From Verrucomicrobiota bacterium (GTDB lineage Bacteria; Verrucomicrobiota; Verrucomicrobiia; Limisphaerales; UBA1096): a stretch of 10,028 nucleotides of DNA. The DNA is taken from contig QOAX01000270.1 of assembly GCA_003972865.1 (NCBI GenBank), positions 1 through 10,028 of the forward strand, read 5' to 3'. A program made the translations under genes and the position numbers. The notes beneath the pieces are model-generated. The model saw only the letters and a program-made list of their open reading frames with translations. It searched no databases and had not been told where the DNA came from. Shown one piece after another: positions 1 through 7,071 of the stretch (position 1 is the stretch's first letter; each line of letters opens with the position of its first letter).

Positions 1-2
1 AT

Positions 3-74
3 CGCGTCGACGGCGCGCGGCCCGAGCACCTGATCGAGCGCAGTAGGGCGGCCCGCGAAAGCCTCGGAGCCTGA
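3..74 (+). CDS. C-terminal tail of an unidentified protein (5' end outside window)
   Basis: One frame is open from the window edge to a TGA at 72-74 and reads as 23 residues ending in ERSRAARESLGA. The other two forward frames close earlier, at 31-33 and 43-45. The Arg/Ala/Glu-rich composition fits the helical tail of a GC-rich actinobacterial protein. Too little remains to name a family. A hairpin follows directly, and carD starts 76 nt downstream behind its own ribosome binding site, so this looks like the end of a separate transcription unit. Confidence 0.4.
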   Translation, partial: RVDGARPEHLIERSRAARESLGA

Positions 75-79
75 ACCAC

Positions 80-102
80 CCCGCTCCGCGACCCCAAGCG
101 GG
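80..102 (+). terminator. Possible hairpin terminator before carD
   Basis: CCCGCT at 80-85 pairs with AGCGGG at 97-102 across an 11-nt loop. It lies 6 nt after the stop of the partial upstream gene. There is no T-tract, so termination is inferred only from position and from the habit of GC-rich actinobacteria to use hairpins without a U-run. Confidence 0.3.
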
Positions 103-112
103 CACACCGCGA

Positions 113-118
113 TAGCCT
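113..118 (+). promoter_or_regulatory. Candidate -10 element of carD
   Basis: TAGCCT fits the actinobacterial TANNNT -10 pattern and lies 32 nt before the carD start, which would give a short 5' leader. I see no convincing -35, which is common in this group. Confidence 0.3.
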
Positions 119-150
119 CTACCTTTCCTGTACGGCCCCCGGAGGCTCCG

Positions 151-630
151 TTGACGTTCAAACCAGGCGACAAGGTCGTCTACCCACACCACGGTGCCGC
201 TGTCATCGAGAAGAGGGAGAAGCGCAAGGCCTTCGGCGAGACGACCGAATACCTCGTGCTGCGCATGGCGCACGGCGACATGACCCTCGCCGTTCCGGTC
301 GACAAGGCCGAAGAGGTCGGCATGCGCTGGCCCATCAGCAAGGAGGACGTCGCAGACCTCTTCGAGGTACTCCAGAAGCGCGACATCCGTGAGCCGGCAA
401 ACTGGTCACGGCGCTTCAAGAACCACCAGGAGAAGTTGAAGAGCGGCGACGTCTACCAGGTGGCCGAGGTGGTACGGAACCTGGCCCTGCGCGACGCCGC
501 CAAGGGCCTCTCCGCCGGCGAGAAGTCCCTCTACACCAAGGCACTCAGCGTGCTCGTCTCGGAGTTGGCGTTCGCCCTGAACACGCCCGAGGAGAAGGCC
601 CTGGCCAAGGTCACGGGCGCCCTCACCTGA
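151..630 (+). CDS. carD: CarD family RNA polymerase-binding transcriptional regulator
   Basis: CarD binds the beta subunit of RNA polymerase and stabilises open promoter complexes, especially at rRNA promoters; it acts on the nucleoid. The 159-residue product has the usual length for the family. Residues 1-55 match the Tudor-like RNA polymerase-interaction domain, opening with FKPGDKVVYPHHG. Residues about 60-150 form the helical DNA-binding domain, with the conserved EPANWSRR segment whose Trp falls at position 85, the wedge Trp position known in the mycobacterial protein. The stretch SGDVYQVAEVVRNL followed by KGLSAGEK is typical. The start is TTG at 151, chosen because GGAGG at 141-145 lies 5 nt before it and the N-terminal motif begins immediately. 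It appears to be a single-gene unit, with hairpins on both sides. Confidence 0.95.
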   Translation: MTFKPGDKVVYPHHGAAVIEKREKRKAFGETTEYLVLRMAHGDMTLAVPVDKAEEVGMRWPISKEDVADLFEVLQKRDIREPANWSRRFKNHQEKLKSGDVYQVAEVVRNLALRDAAKGLSAGEKSLYTKALSVLVSELAFALNTPEEKALAKVTGALT

Positions 631-638
631 CTGTCGGA

Positions 639-657
639 CCCGGGTTCCGGACCCGGG
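639..657 (+). terminator. Strong hairpin, probable carD terminator
   Basis: CCCGGGT at 639-645 pairs perfectly with ACCCGGG at 651-657 across a 5-nt loop, beginning 8 nt after the carD stop. An alternative pairing, GGTTCC (643-648) with GGAACC (657-662), is also possible. There is no T-run, so the terminator role is inferred from the stem and its position. Confidence 0.55.
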
Positions 658-702
658 GAACCGCTCACACGAGGGCCGCTGTATCCGATCGCCGAACCTG
701 TC

Positions 703-708
703 TACAAT
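703..708 (+). promoter_or_regulatory. Candidate -10 of the universal stress protein gene
   Basis: TACAAT is a near-perfect -10 hexamer located 40 nt before the GTG start and downstream of the carD terminator hairpin. The hexamer 17 nt upstream of it is not a good -35, so only the -10 is claimed. Confidence 0.45.
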
Positions 709-748
709 CGACCCGACGGAAGATCGCGTAGCAGGCAAGGGGCCGAAC

Positions 749-1201
749 GTGACGGAGCGGCGCATCGTGGTCGGGGTGGAGGGTTCCGGGTACGCCCGGG
801 CCGCCCTCATCTGGGCGATCGAAGAGGCCCACCACCGCAGCGCTGTCGTCGACGTGGTCACCTGCTACTCCCCCACCTACGTGCCCGCCGCCCCCGACCT
901 GGGCTACGTCCCCCTCAACTCCCTGGACCTGCTCACCGAGGTGGAGAAGATGCAGGGAGATGTCATCGAGTCGGCGGTGGAGGCGACCAACCACCCCGAT
1001 GTCGAGATACGCCGGGTGGTGAAGAAGGGGAGAGCGGCCGACACCCTCATGACCGCAGCCGAGGGAGCCGACATGCTCGTCGTCGGCAACAGGGGTCGTG
1101 GCGGCTTCGCCGGCCTGCGGCTGGGTTCGGTCAGCCAGTCCATCGCCCACCACAGCCCGTGTCCGCTGGTGATCGTCCGCACCGGCCTCGCCGACGACTG
1201 A
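749..1201 (+). CDS. Universal stress protein (UspA family), single domain
   Basis: This 150-residue single-Usp-domain protein is probably a cytoplasmic, dimeric, ATP-binding stress protein. The N-terminal strand IVVGVEGSGYARAAL matches the family start, with Glu where Asp is usual. The nucleotide-binding signature G-2x-G-9x-G-S is intact at residues 113-127 (VGNRGRGGFAGLRLGS), so it belongs to the ATP-binding branch. The C-terminal PCPLVIVR strand is typical. The GTG start is supported by AAGGGG at 737-742, 6 nt before it, and by the family N-terminus beginning at residue 5. It has its own candidate promoter. The cellular process it protects cannot be read from the sequence. Confidence 0.92.
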   Translation: MTERRIVVGVEGSGYARAALIWAIEEAHHRSAVVDVVTCYSPTYVPAAPDLGYVPLNSLDLLTEVEKMQGDVIESAVEATNHPDVEIRRVVKKGRAADTLMTAAEGADMLVVGNRGRGGFAGLRLGSVSQSIAHHSPCPLVIVRTGLADD

Positions 1202-1326
1202 GCGATGCCCCGGTCGCACATCCAGGGAACGCCAACCGTAGAGAGCCCTGCCCAGAAGAGGTGGGTGCACTGTCGCCGTTTTCGCGCGAGAGTGTGGGGG
1301 ACACGACAGCGGCAACAGGAGGTTGC

Positions 1327-1872
1327 ATGAACGACGCCGGGATGACAGAGTCCGGAGACGGGGCCGTTGACGACATAGTCAAGGTGGCGGGCCCCATCGG
1401 TGGCATGTGGGTGGCACACAACTCGTATGGGATCTGCGGTAGCGGGTTCGCCAACCTGGTCACCTTCGCCCGTTTCCGAGAGGAGCTTCACGATCGCACT
1501 GGCAGGCCCGCGGCCAGAGCCGACGACCTGCCGGACGACCTCTTCGACCGCATCGAACGGTCATTCAGCACGGGCCACCGCGACGAGCTGACCTTCGACC
1601 TGAGGGGTGCCACGCCGTTCCAGCAGTCGGTCTGGGAGGCCTGTCTGAAGATTCCTCCCGGCGAGACCACCACCTACAGCGAGTTGGCCAGGCAGATCCA
1701 CAGGCCCAACGCGATCCGGGCCGTGGGCACGGCGCTCGGAGCCAACCCCATCCCGGTGCTCATCCCGTGCCACAGGGTGAAGCGTGCCGACGGCGACTAC
1801 GGCGGCTACGCCTTCGGCCTGCCCATAAAGGAGAAGTTGCTCGAGCGTGAAGAGGTCCGCGCCGTAGCCTGA
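1327..1872 (+). CDS. Methylated-DNA--protein cysteine S-methyltransferase (MGMT/Ogt family)
   Basis: The enzyme repairs O6-alkylguanine by moving the alkyl group onto its own Cys, a one-turnover suicide reaction. The 181-residue protein carries the active-site PCHR motif at residues 147-150 (acceptor Cys148). Before it lies the helix-turn-helix that inserts into the minor groove (TTTYSELARQIHRPNAI, about 115-130). The usual Gly-Gly-Tyr and Leu-Leu-Glu tail follows (GGYAFGLP). The N-terminal 90 residues are weakly conserved, as is usual. The start at 1327 is chosen because AGGAGG at 1317-1322 sits 4 nt upstream. An in-frame ATG at 1159 would overlap the stress-protein gene and has no ribosome site. 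A following crotonase gene is codirectional, with an 82-nt gap. Confidence 0.93.
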   Translation: MNDAGMTESGDGAVDDIVKVAGPIGGMWVAHNSYGICGSGFANLVTFARFREELHDRTGRPAARADDLPDDLFDRIERSFSTGHRDELTFDLRGATPFQQSVWEACLKIPPGETTTYSELARQIHRPNAIRAVGTALGANPIPVLIPCHRVKRADGDYGGYAFGLPIKEKLLEREEVRAVA

Positions 1873-1954
1873 GCCCTCGGCGACCAGACGTCCGACTGGG
1901 CCGCTCGCCGACAGTCCGCTAGAACAGACGCTCACGACGACAGCGGAGGCTGCG

Positions 1955-2752
1955 ATGAGCGACGACGGCGTGTCCCCGGACGGGGGCGTCACCACCGAGG
2001 TACGCGGACGGATCCTGCTCATGGGAATCGACCGTCCGGCCAAGATGAACGGCTTCACACCGCGCATGATGGCCATGCTGGTCGACGCCTACACGCGCCT
2101 CGACGAGGACGACGACCTGTGGTGCGGTGTGCTCTTCGGGCACGGTGACCACTTCACCGCAGGCCTGGACCTGCCGAAGTGGCGGGACCGCATGCAGTCG
2201 GGTGACCGGGGGCGCACCGCCGACAGGGTCGACCCAACGGCGCTGGGCCGGAAGTGCCAAAAGCCGATCGTCACGGCCGTGCAGGGCGTCACCTACACAC
2301 TCGGCATCGAGCTGATGCTGGCCGGCGACATAGTGGTGGCCGCAGACGACTGCCGATTCTCACAACTCGAGCCCCTGCGCGGCATCCACGCCGCCGGCGG
2401 CGCCAGCATCCGGTTCGTGCAGCGCGGCGGCTGGGGCAACGCCATGTACCACCTGCTGACCTCCGACGTGTTCGACGCCGAGGAGGCGATGCGTGTCGGG
2501 CTGGTACAGGAGGTGGTGCCTGCCGGTACCCAGTTGGACAGGGCCGTGGAGTTGGCCACGACGATCTGCGAGGGCGCCCCCCTGGCCGTTCAGGCCACCA
2601 AGGCGGCGTCGATGCGCTACCTGGAGGAGGGTGAGGCTGCGGCGATCGCCGCCCTCGGAACGGTCCAGATGGAGTTGGCAGCGACCGAGGACGCAGCCGA
2701 AGGGGTGGCGTCGTTCATCGACCGCCGGAAGGCAGAGTTCACCGGGCGCTGA
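1955..2752 (+). CDS. Enoyl-CoA hydratase/isomerase (crotonase) family protein
   Basis: The 265-residue protein has the standard crotonase length and fold and acts on an acyl-CoA thioester in the cytoplasm. The oxyanion-hole segments are present: HFTAGLDL (66-73) and GVTYTLGIEL (111-120). Both catalytic glutamates of hydratases are kept, as Glu119 (in GIEL) and Glu139 (in SQLEPLRGI), so a hydratase-type reaction is plausible. The glycine string before Glu119 is less rich than in classical EchA (TLGIE in place of GGGCE). The exact substrate cannot be assigned. GGAGG at 1945-1949 precedes the ATG by 5 nt. The gene converges on an acyl-CoA synthetase gene 21 nt away, which suggests related acyl-CoA metabolism but separate transcription. 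Confidence 0.88.
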   Translation: MSDDGVSPDGGVTTEVRGRILLMGIDRPAKMNGFTPRMMAMLVDAYTRLDEDDDLWCGVLFGHGDHFTAGLDLPKWRDRMQSGDRGRTADRVDPTALGRKCQKPIVTAVQGVTYTLGIELMLAGDIVVAADDCRFSQLEPLRGIHAAGGASIRFVQRGGWGNAMYHLLTSDVFDAEEAMRVGLVQEVVPAGTQLDRAVELATTICEGAPLAVQATKAASMRYLEEGEAAAIAALGTVQMELAATEDAAEGVASFIDRRKAEFTGR

Positions 2753-2781
2753 GCCCGCCTACTGCCTGCCCGCCTACTGCC
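2753..2781. repeat. 15-bp tandem duplication between two convergent genes
   Basis: GCCCGCCTACTGCC occurs at 2753-2766 and again, identically, at 2768-2781. The second unit contains the stop codon of the minus-strand synthetase gene (2774-2776). Because the period is 15 nt, the first unit supplies a second in-frame stop just beyond it. It probably arose by replication slippage. Confidence 0.85.
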
Positions 2782-4339
2782 AGGACAGGTCGGCCAGTTC
2801 GTCGCGCAACTCGTGCTTCAGGATCTTCATCGTGGCGTTGCGCGGCAGGGCCCCTTCGTAGACGACCAGTTGCTCGGGCACCTTCTGGCGCATCAGGCCG
2901 GCTGCTCCACAGGTGGCGACCATGTCGTCGAAGGTGAGGACGTCGGCCCCGTCGGCGGTCTCGACCACCGCACACACCCGCTCGCCACGCTCGGGATCGG
3001 GTAGGCCGATCACCGCGACCGCTCCCACCGCCGGGTGGGCGTACAGGACGTCCTCGATCTCCCTGGCTGCGATGTTCTCGCCCTTGCGGATGATGATGTC
3101 CTTGACACGTCCGGTGAGGGTCAGGTGGCCGTCGGGTCGCATGACGGCCAGGTCGCCGCTGCGGAACCTGCCCCGGTCGTCGAAGGCGCCCTCGTCCAGG
3201 GCCGGGTCCCTGTAGCCCCTGAACAACTGCGGCCCGGCGATGACGACCTCGCCCTCCTCGCCGGCGTCGCACTCGGTGCCGTCGGGCCGCACGACGGCCA
3301 CCTCGGCCCCGAACACCGGTGAACCCTCGGTGTTGGCCAACTGCTCCGGCGTGTCCCGGGGCGAGCCCTGGCAGATCATCGGGCTCTCGGTCATGCCATA
3401 GCCGTGGGCGACCGGTACGCCCATCTCTGCCTCGACCTCGTAGTACACCTCGGGCGGCTTGGGGGCGCCGCCACCGGCCAGCATCCTCAGCGTCGGGATG
3501 ATCGGCTCGTCGGGCTGCTGTCGCTGCACTCCCAGGAACATCGTGTAGAAGACCGTGCTGCCGCCGGCGAGGGTCACCCCGTGGCGGCGGAACGCCTCGA
3601 TCACCGTGGTCAGGTCGAACTGCTCTATCAACACCGCCGGAAACCCGCTGGCCAGCATGCACACCAGGTAGTCGGGGCCGCCGATGTGCGCATAAGGGAA
3701 GGCGATCGACCCGACGTCGTCGGCCTGCATGTCGAGGGCCCTGGCCAGGCCCACGCCGCCGGCGATGAGGCCGGCGTCGGTGTGGAGCACACCCTTGGGG
3801 TCCGATGTGGTGCCCGAGGTGTAGTAGGTCCAGCAGATGGGCTCGTCGCCCGGTTCTGCTGTCGGCGCAACCGGCGGGAGCGTCGCCGGGTCGCCCTCGG
3901 GCAGGTCGGCGTAGGCCTCCAGGATCGCCGGCGGTGCATCCAGGTCGGCCGTGACCCGTTCGACCATCGCCGTGTAGTCGAAGCCCCCCCACTCGCCCGG
4001 TACGAGCACCACCTCGGCGCCCGTCTGGCGGATGCAGAAGCCCACCTCCCGGTCGCGGTAGATGTGAATTATCGGGTTCTGCACCGCTCCCAGCCGGGAG
4101 AGCGCCATGGACGCCACGATGGTCTCCATCCGGGTCGGCAGCACCCAGGTGACCGGGGTGCCCTCTTCCACGCCGAGTGCGGCGAAGCCAGCCGCGACCC
4201 GCTCGGCCCGGTCCCTCACCTCGGCGAAGGTCATGGTGCGATCGTCGGCGTCGATGAGCATCAGCCGGTCGGGGCTGTCGGCCACCCGGCGTTCGAGGAG
4301 TTCCCAGAAGGTCCGGGCGTCGTAGATCGGCTCGCTCAT
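2774..4339 (-). CDS. Acyl-CoA synthetase (AMP-forming, ANL superfamily)
   Basis: The 521-residue enzyme would activate a carboxylic acid to its CoA thioester with ATP, through an acyl-adenylate. The ANL core motifs appear in order: the phosphate-binding loop YYTSGTTSDPKGV (about 171-183), the adenine-binding HGYGMTES (about 314-321), the ribose-binding Asp in RSGDLAV (about 394-400), the hinge GRVKDIIIRKGENI (about 411-424), and near the C-terminus the catalytic Lys in NATMKILK. The length suits a medium- or long-chain fatty or aromatic acid ligase; the acid itself is unknown. The ATG start is supported by GGGAGA about 6 nt upstream on the minus strand. The gene converges with the crotonase gene and runs away from the tRNA. 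Confidence 0.92.
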   Translation of the reverse strand: MSEPIYDARTFWELLERRVADSPDRLMLIDADDRTMTFAEVRDRAERVAAGFAALGVEEGTPVTWVLPTRMETIVASMALSRLGAVQNPIIHIYRDREVGFCIRQTGAEVVLVPGEWGGFDYTAMVERVTADLDAPPAILEAYADLPEGDPATLPPVAPTAEPGDEPICWTYYTSGTTSDPKGVLHTDAGLIAGGVGLARALDMQADDVGSIAFPYAHIGGPDYLVCMLASGFPAVLIEQFDLTTVIEAFRRHGVTLAGGSTVFYTMFLGVQRQQPDEPIIPTLRMLAGGGAPKPPEVYYEVEAEMGVPVAHGYGMTESPMICQGSPRDTPEQLANTEGSPVFGAEVAVVRPDGTECDAGEEGEVVIAGPQLFRGYRDPALDEGAFDDRGRFRSGDLAVMRPDGHLTLTGRVKDIIIRKGENIAAREIEDVLYAHPAVGAVAVIGLPDPERGERVCAVVETADGADVLTFDDMVATCGAAGLMRQKVPEQLVVYEGALPRNATMKILKHELRDELADLSWQ

Positions 4340-4444
4340 GTGGGTCTCCCGGCCCCGTCTCCGTCTGTCGTCGCAGGGCCGGTGACAGGTTCGCGCATCG
4401 CGGCAGGCAGTTCACCCCCCGGCCCTGTCCAGATGGCCGACACC

Positions 4445-4450
4445 TACACT
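4445..4450 (+). promoter_or_regulatory. Candidate -10 of tRNA-Pro
   Basis: TACACT matches TANNNT and ends 10 nt before the mature tRNA 5' end, a normal distance for a tRNA promoter with a short trimmed leader. No clear -35 was found at standard spacing. Confidence 0.45.
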
Positions 4451-4460
4451 GTCGGCGGCC

Positions 4461-4537
4461 CGGGATGTGGCGCAGTCTGGCAGCGCACCTGCTTTGGGAG
4501 CAGGGGGTCGGCGGTTCGAATCCGCCCATCCCGACCA
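4461..4537 (+). tRNA. tRNA-Pro (anticodon UGG)
   Basis: A full cloverleaf can be drawn over 77 nt. The acceptor stem is CGGGATG (4461-4467) with CATCCCG (4527-4533). The D-stem is GCGC/GCGC. The anticodon stem is CCTGC (4488-4492) with GCAGG (4500-4504) around the loop TTTGGGA, which puts anticodon TGG at 4495-4497. The variable loop has 5 nt. The T-stem is GGCGG/CCGCC around TTCGAAT. The discriminator A and CCA are encoded at 4534-4537. It decodes CCA and, by wobble, other proline codons. It marks the point where base composition and gene content change. Confidence 0.96.
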
Positions 4538-4558
4538 CTACTACACCATGGACAGGGG

Positions 4559-5482
4559 TCAGGTCAGTAGCGCTTCGGCGATGCAGTCGAGATGGCTCAG
4601 ATCCTGGTCGTCAAGGACCTGCAAGTAGACCCGATTACATCCTCGTTCAGAGAACTCAGCAGCCCTTGCTCGCAGTTCTTCCCGGCTTCCAGCAAATCCG
4701 TTTTGGCGGAGTTCGTCAGATTGCCGCCCGATCGCCGCTGCGCGTCGTTTCATTTCGGCATCGTTCTCACCACAGCAGACAACCTGTGCACTGGAGTAAA
4801 CGAGGTCATCGGGATCCCGGCCGCCGGCCCCACAAGCGTCACGCACAATGTTGGTCACTTCTGCCCATCTCTCCGGCGCTGTGAACGCGACGTTGAACTC
4901 GCTGGCGAAACGGGCAGCAAGCCGAGGTGTTCGCCTAGGACCGGACCCACCAATGATTATCGGCGGGCCCGGCCTCTGTTCGGGTTTCGGTAGAGCGGGT
5001 GAACCCTCGATGGTCAGCATCCGGCCGGAGTAGTCGAAAGTCTCTCCGATGGGCGTGTTCCACATCCCGGTCATGATTTCCAGGGTGTCCTCCAGCAGAT
5101 CGAAGCGTTTCCCGATTGCCGGGAAGGCCAGACCCTGGGCCTGGTGTTCAGCCTCATACCAACCGGCGCCGAGGCCGAGTTCCACCCGCCCGCCACTCAT
5201 CTGGTCGACCTGGGCTACCGACACGGCAAGAGGACCAATGTGGCGAAAGGTGATCGGAGTTACCAGAGTGCCTAGGCGAATACGTCGAGTGTCGCGGGCA
5301 AGACCAGCCAACGTCGTCCAGGCGTCGGTGGGGCCTGGAAGCCCATTGCCGTCTCCCATGCTCAGGTAATGGTCGGAGGTGAAGAATCCACCGAACCCAA
5401 GTTCGTCAGCATGGCGGGCTAGGGCTAGGAGTCGCCCGTAGGTCGTTCCCTGCTGCGGTTCTACAAAGATCCGGTAGTCCAC
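4559..5482 (-). CDS. LLM-class (luciferase-like) oxidoreductase, probably F420-dependent
   Basis: The 307-residue protein has the TIM-barrel flavin/F420 oxidoreductase pattern of the bacterial luciferase superfamily. GFGGFFTSDHYL (29-40) lies after the first strand. The family core runs from residue 93 with DQMSGGRVELGLGAGWYEAE and then GLAFP. PPIIIGGSGPRRT (173-185) is the cofactor phosphate-binding region. This subgroup in actinobacteria commonly uses reduced F420, but FMN use cannot be excluded, and the substrate is unknown. The GTG start at 5482 has AAGGAGG (plus strand 5486-5492) only 3 nt away. It ends 21 nt from the tRNA. The MFS gene upstream on the same strand is separated by 143 nt holding repeat copy 1 and a pair of operator-like sites, so cotranscription is uncertain. 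Confidence 0.88.
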   Translation of the reverse strand: MDYRIFVEPQQGTTYGRLLALARHADELGFGGFFTSDHYLSMGDGNGLPGPTDAWTTLAGLARDTRRIRLGTLVTPITFRHIGPLAVSVAQVDQMSGGRVELGLGAGWYEAEHQAQGLAFPAIGKRFDLLEDTLEIMTGMWNTPIGETFDYSGRMLTIEGSPALPKPEQRPGPPIIIGGSGPRRTPRLAARFASEFNVAFTAPERWAEVTNIVRDACGAGGRDPDDLVYSSAQVVCCGENDAEMKRRAAAIGRQSDELRQNGFAGSREELRARAAEFSERGCNRVYLQVLDDQDLSHLDCIAEALLT

Positions 5483-5494
5483 GGTCCTCCTTCA

Positions 5495-5534
5495 GTCCAT
5501 TCTGGATTCTCAGCCAGAGGGCTGTCCATTCTGG
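5495..5534 (-). promoter_or_regulatory. Pair of operator-like direct repeats before the LLM gene
   Basis: GTCCATTCTGG occurs identically at 5495-5505 and 5524-5534 (29 nt apart), just upstream of the minus-strand LLM ribosome site. Each unit has a CCA-N3-TGG half-palindrome core. Two exact 11-mers at this spacing before a start codon suggest binding sites for a regulator; none is encoded nearby. Confidence 0.4.
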
Positions 5535-5550
5535 CTTGACACCCACATGC

Positions 5551-5616
5551 CTGCGTGTATCTACACCTAGGGCTCCGATGTCGCCTCACCCCCCTCACGG
5601 GAGGGGTGACAGACAC
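5551..5616 (+). repeat. Dispersed 67-bp repeat, copy 1
   Basis: This copy contains the 5' core (here GTGTATCTACACC), a GGGCTCCGATGTCGCC middle, the hairpin CCCCTC-ACGG-GAGGGG (5591-5606), and the 3' end TGACAGAC. The final two bases are AC where other copies have TG. It lies between two minus-strand genes, so it is antisense to both. At the position where other copies have ATG or GTG, 5 nt past the end, it has ATA (5622-5624). Confidence 0.9.
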
Positions 5617-5625
5617 TCTCCATAA

Positions 5626-6897
5626 TTAGACCTCTCGCCTGCCGTCGAGAAGGAAATGATGGCGGTGCATCACCGCCATGACTGCCACTGCTAGCGGGGC
5701 AACTGTGAATGCGACGCTGGCGCTCCGGTAGTCGCCGAACACATCACTACCGAGCGAGAAGGCGAGTGCCCCCATCGAGGAGCCCAGAACACTCAGAAAG
5801 CCAAGGAAGCCAGTAATTGACCCGAGGTGTCCGACTCCGAAAAGTGCGGGGAGCAGAGCAGCATTCATGGAGGCCACAGCCCCCATGCTCAGTCCGAGCA
5901 TCAGGACATAGCCGAGAACCGCCCCGAACGAGATCGCAGAACCCCCGAGGAAGGTCGTCATGGCTAACAGGACGGCAGAAGTAGCCGGAAGCCAAGGGCG
6001 GATCGCACGGTCTGCAAGCCAGCCGACGCTGAGGCCCCCCACTATCGCTCCCACGGCCTGGGGTAGGAACATGACGGCGGCCTCGGAGTTCGAGTAACCG
6101 ATCTCACCAAGGAGATTGCTCTGGTGGAATATCAAGCCGGTCCCAAAAAGCGAATTACTAACCGTCACCGCTGCCAGCGTCCAAAACGCCCCCGTTCGCA
6201 CGGCCACAGAACGGACCGCTGATGTCACACCACGATCCAAGAAGACTGGAGTGTCGGAGTTACCGCCGTCAGGCACCTGACCGAGATTGGCGGGCCGGTC
6301 AACGAAGCCGAATAGAGCGATCGGGACCACCGTCAGGAAGATCGCGGCCGCGGCTACCAGCCAGGCTTGCCGCCAACCCCAAGCCTCGATGGTAAGCGCC
6401 AGAAGAACTGGAACGACGCTCATCCCGCCAAAGGTCACCGTTGTCTTGACACCCATGGCGAATCCACGACGTAGGTTGAACCAGTGCGCCACAGCCACGT
6501 TTGAAGTCAGGCTAAGGGCGCCCTGCCCGAGGAAGCGGATCCCGAGGAAACCGACTGTCAGCCAGACAACGCCATGGATCATCGACATTTGGGCGAGCGC
6601 GCCAGCGAAGATCACACCGAGTATCACTGTGGCCCGCTGAACGCCGACACTATCGACCCAAGTTCCGAGTCTCGGCTGCAGGCCAGAGGCCACCAATGTG
6701 CCAACTAGGTATGCGCTGGCGATGGCCGAATCAGAAAGATCAAGGCCCGACGAAAGGTGCTCGCGAAAAACGGAGACGCCCATCGACTGACCGGGCCCTG
6801 TGAGGATGCCCACAAGGGAAGCCAGCCCAACCATGTGCCAGCCATAGAAGCCAGCAGGCGAGCGAGCGCCCTTACGGGCCGGACCTTCTTGAAGCAT
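5626..6897 (-). CDS. MFS transporter, 12 transmembrane segments
   Basis: The 423-residue inner-membrane protein has the major facilitator pattern: two halves of about six hydrophobic segments separated by a polar central loop (about 199-235). The first half includes segments near 18-40, 57-75, 90-108 and 110-135. The loop between segments 2 and 3 resembles motif A (GTWVDSVGVQR, 78-88), with its counterpart GWLADRAIRP (292-301) in the second half. The FYGWHMVGLASLVG opening is reminiscent of the monocarboxylate or oxalate/formate-type branch, so an organic acid is a reasonable guess at the cargo, not a finding. The ATG at 6897 follows a -10-like TAGCGT by 6 nt, suggesting a leaderless mRNA. 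The downstream codirectional LLM oxidoreductase could metabolise the cargo. Confidence 0.87.
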   Translation of the reverse strand: MLQEGPARKGARSPAGFYGWHMVGLASLVGILTGPGQSMGVSVFREHLSSGLDLSDSAIASAYLVGTLVASGLQPRLGTWVDSVGVQRATVILGVIFAGALAQMSMIHGVVWLTVGFLGIRFLGQGALSLTSNVAVAHWFNLRRGFAMGVKTTVTFGGMSVVPVLLALTIEAWGWRQAWLVAAAAIFLTVVPIALFGFVDRPANLGQVPDGGNSDTPVFLDRGVTSAVRSVAVRTGAFWTLAAVTVSNSLFGTGLIFHQSNLLGEIGYSNSEAAVMFLPQAVGAIVGGLSVGWLADRAIRPWLPATSAVLLAMTTFLGGSAISFGAVLGYVLMLGLSMGAVASMNAALLPALFGVGHLGSITGFLGFLSVLGSSMGALAFSLGSDVFGDYRSASVAFTVAPLAVAVMAVMHRHHFLLDGRREV

Positions 6898-6903
6898 CAG
6901 GGA

Positions 6904-6909
6904 ACGCTA
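6904..6909 (-). promoter_or_regulatory. Candidate leaderless -10 of the MFS gene
   Basis: On the minus strand TAGCGT is followed by 6 nt and then the ATG. That is the distance expected if transcription starts at the A of ATG. There is no Shine-Dalgarno sequence in the 6 nt. No good -35 is seen. Confidence 0.45.
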
Positions 6910-6999
6910 GTGCACAAGGAATTATCCAACTGGTCCAAGGAGAGGAAGTCGTACCTACGCTACGGGGCACGCAACATCTGCCATACGCGACCCAACGGC

Positions 7000-7066
7000 C
7001 TGCGCGTATCTACACCGAGGGGTTCGTACCTCACCCCACCCCCCTCAGGGGAGGGGTGACAGACTG
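7000..7066 (+). repeat. Dispersed 67-bp repeat, copy 2
   Basis: The core GCGTATCTACACC is followed by a diverged middle, then the hairpin CCCCTC-AGGG-GAGGGG (7041-7056) and the 3' end TGACAGACTG. It lies in the 254-nt divergent gap between the MFS gene and the carbonic-anhydrase-like gene. A GTG stands exactly 5 nt after its end (7072). Confidence 0.92.
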
Positions 7067-7071
7067 GGGAT

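Noticed and set aside
1159..1326. Longer N-terminus for the DNA methyltransferase gene from ATG 1159
   Set aside because: It would overlap the stress-protein gene, lacks a ribosome site, and the perfect AGGAGG at 1317-1322 marks ATG 1327.
2739..4538. A 599-codon minus-strand open frame beginning MVGMGGFEPPTPCSQSRC
   Set aside because: Its start is the antisense of tRNA-Pro, a well-known artefact peptide, and the rest is the wrong frame of the acyl-CoA synthetase gene, Arg/Gly-rich with no recognisable domain.
4538..4560. CTACTACACC with AGGGGTC after the tRNA as a degenerate sixth repeat copy
   Set aside because: The similarity is limited to about ten bases and the spacing does not match; no hairpin or CAGACTG end follows.
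5536..5564. TTGACA at 5536-5541 with TATCTA 16 nt later as a sigma-70 type promoter in repeat copy 1
   Set aside because: The TTGACA lies outside the repeat and has no counterpart at the other copies, and no plus-strand gene follows; probably chance.
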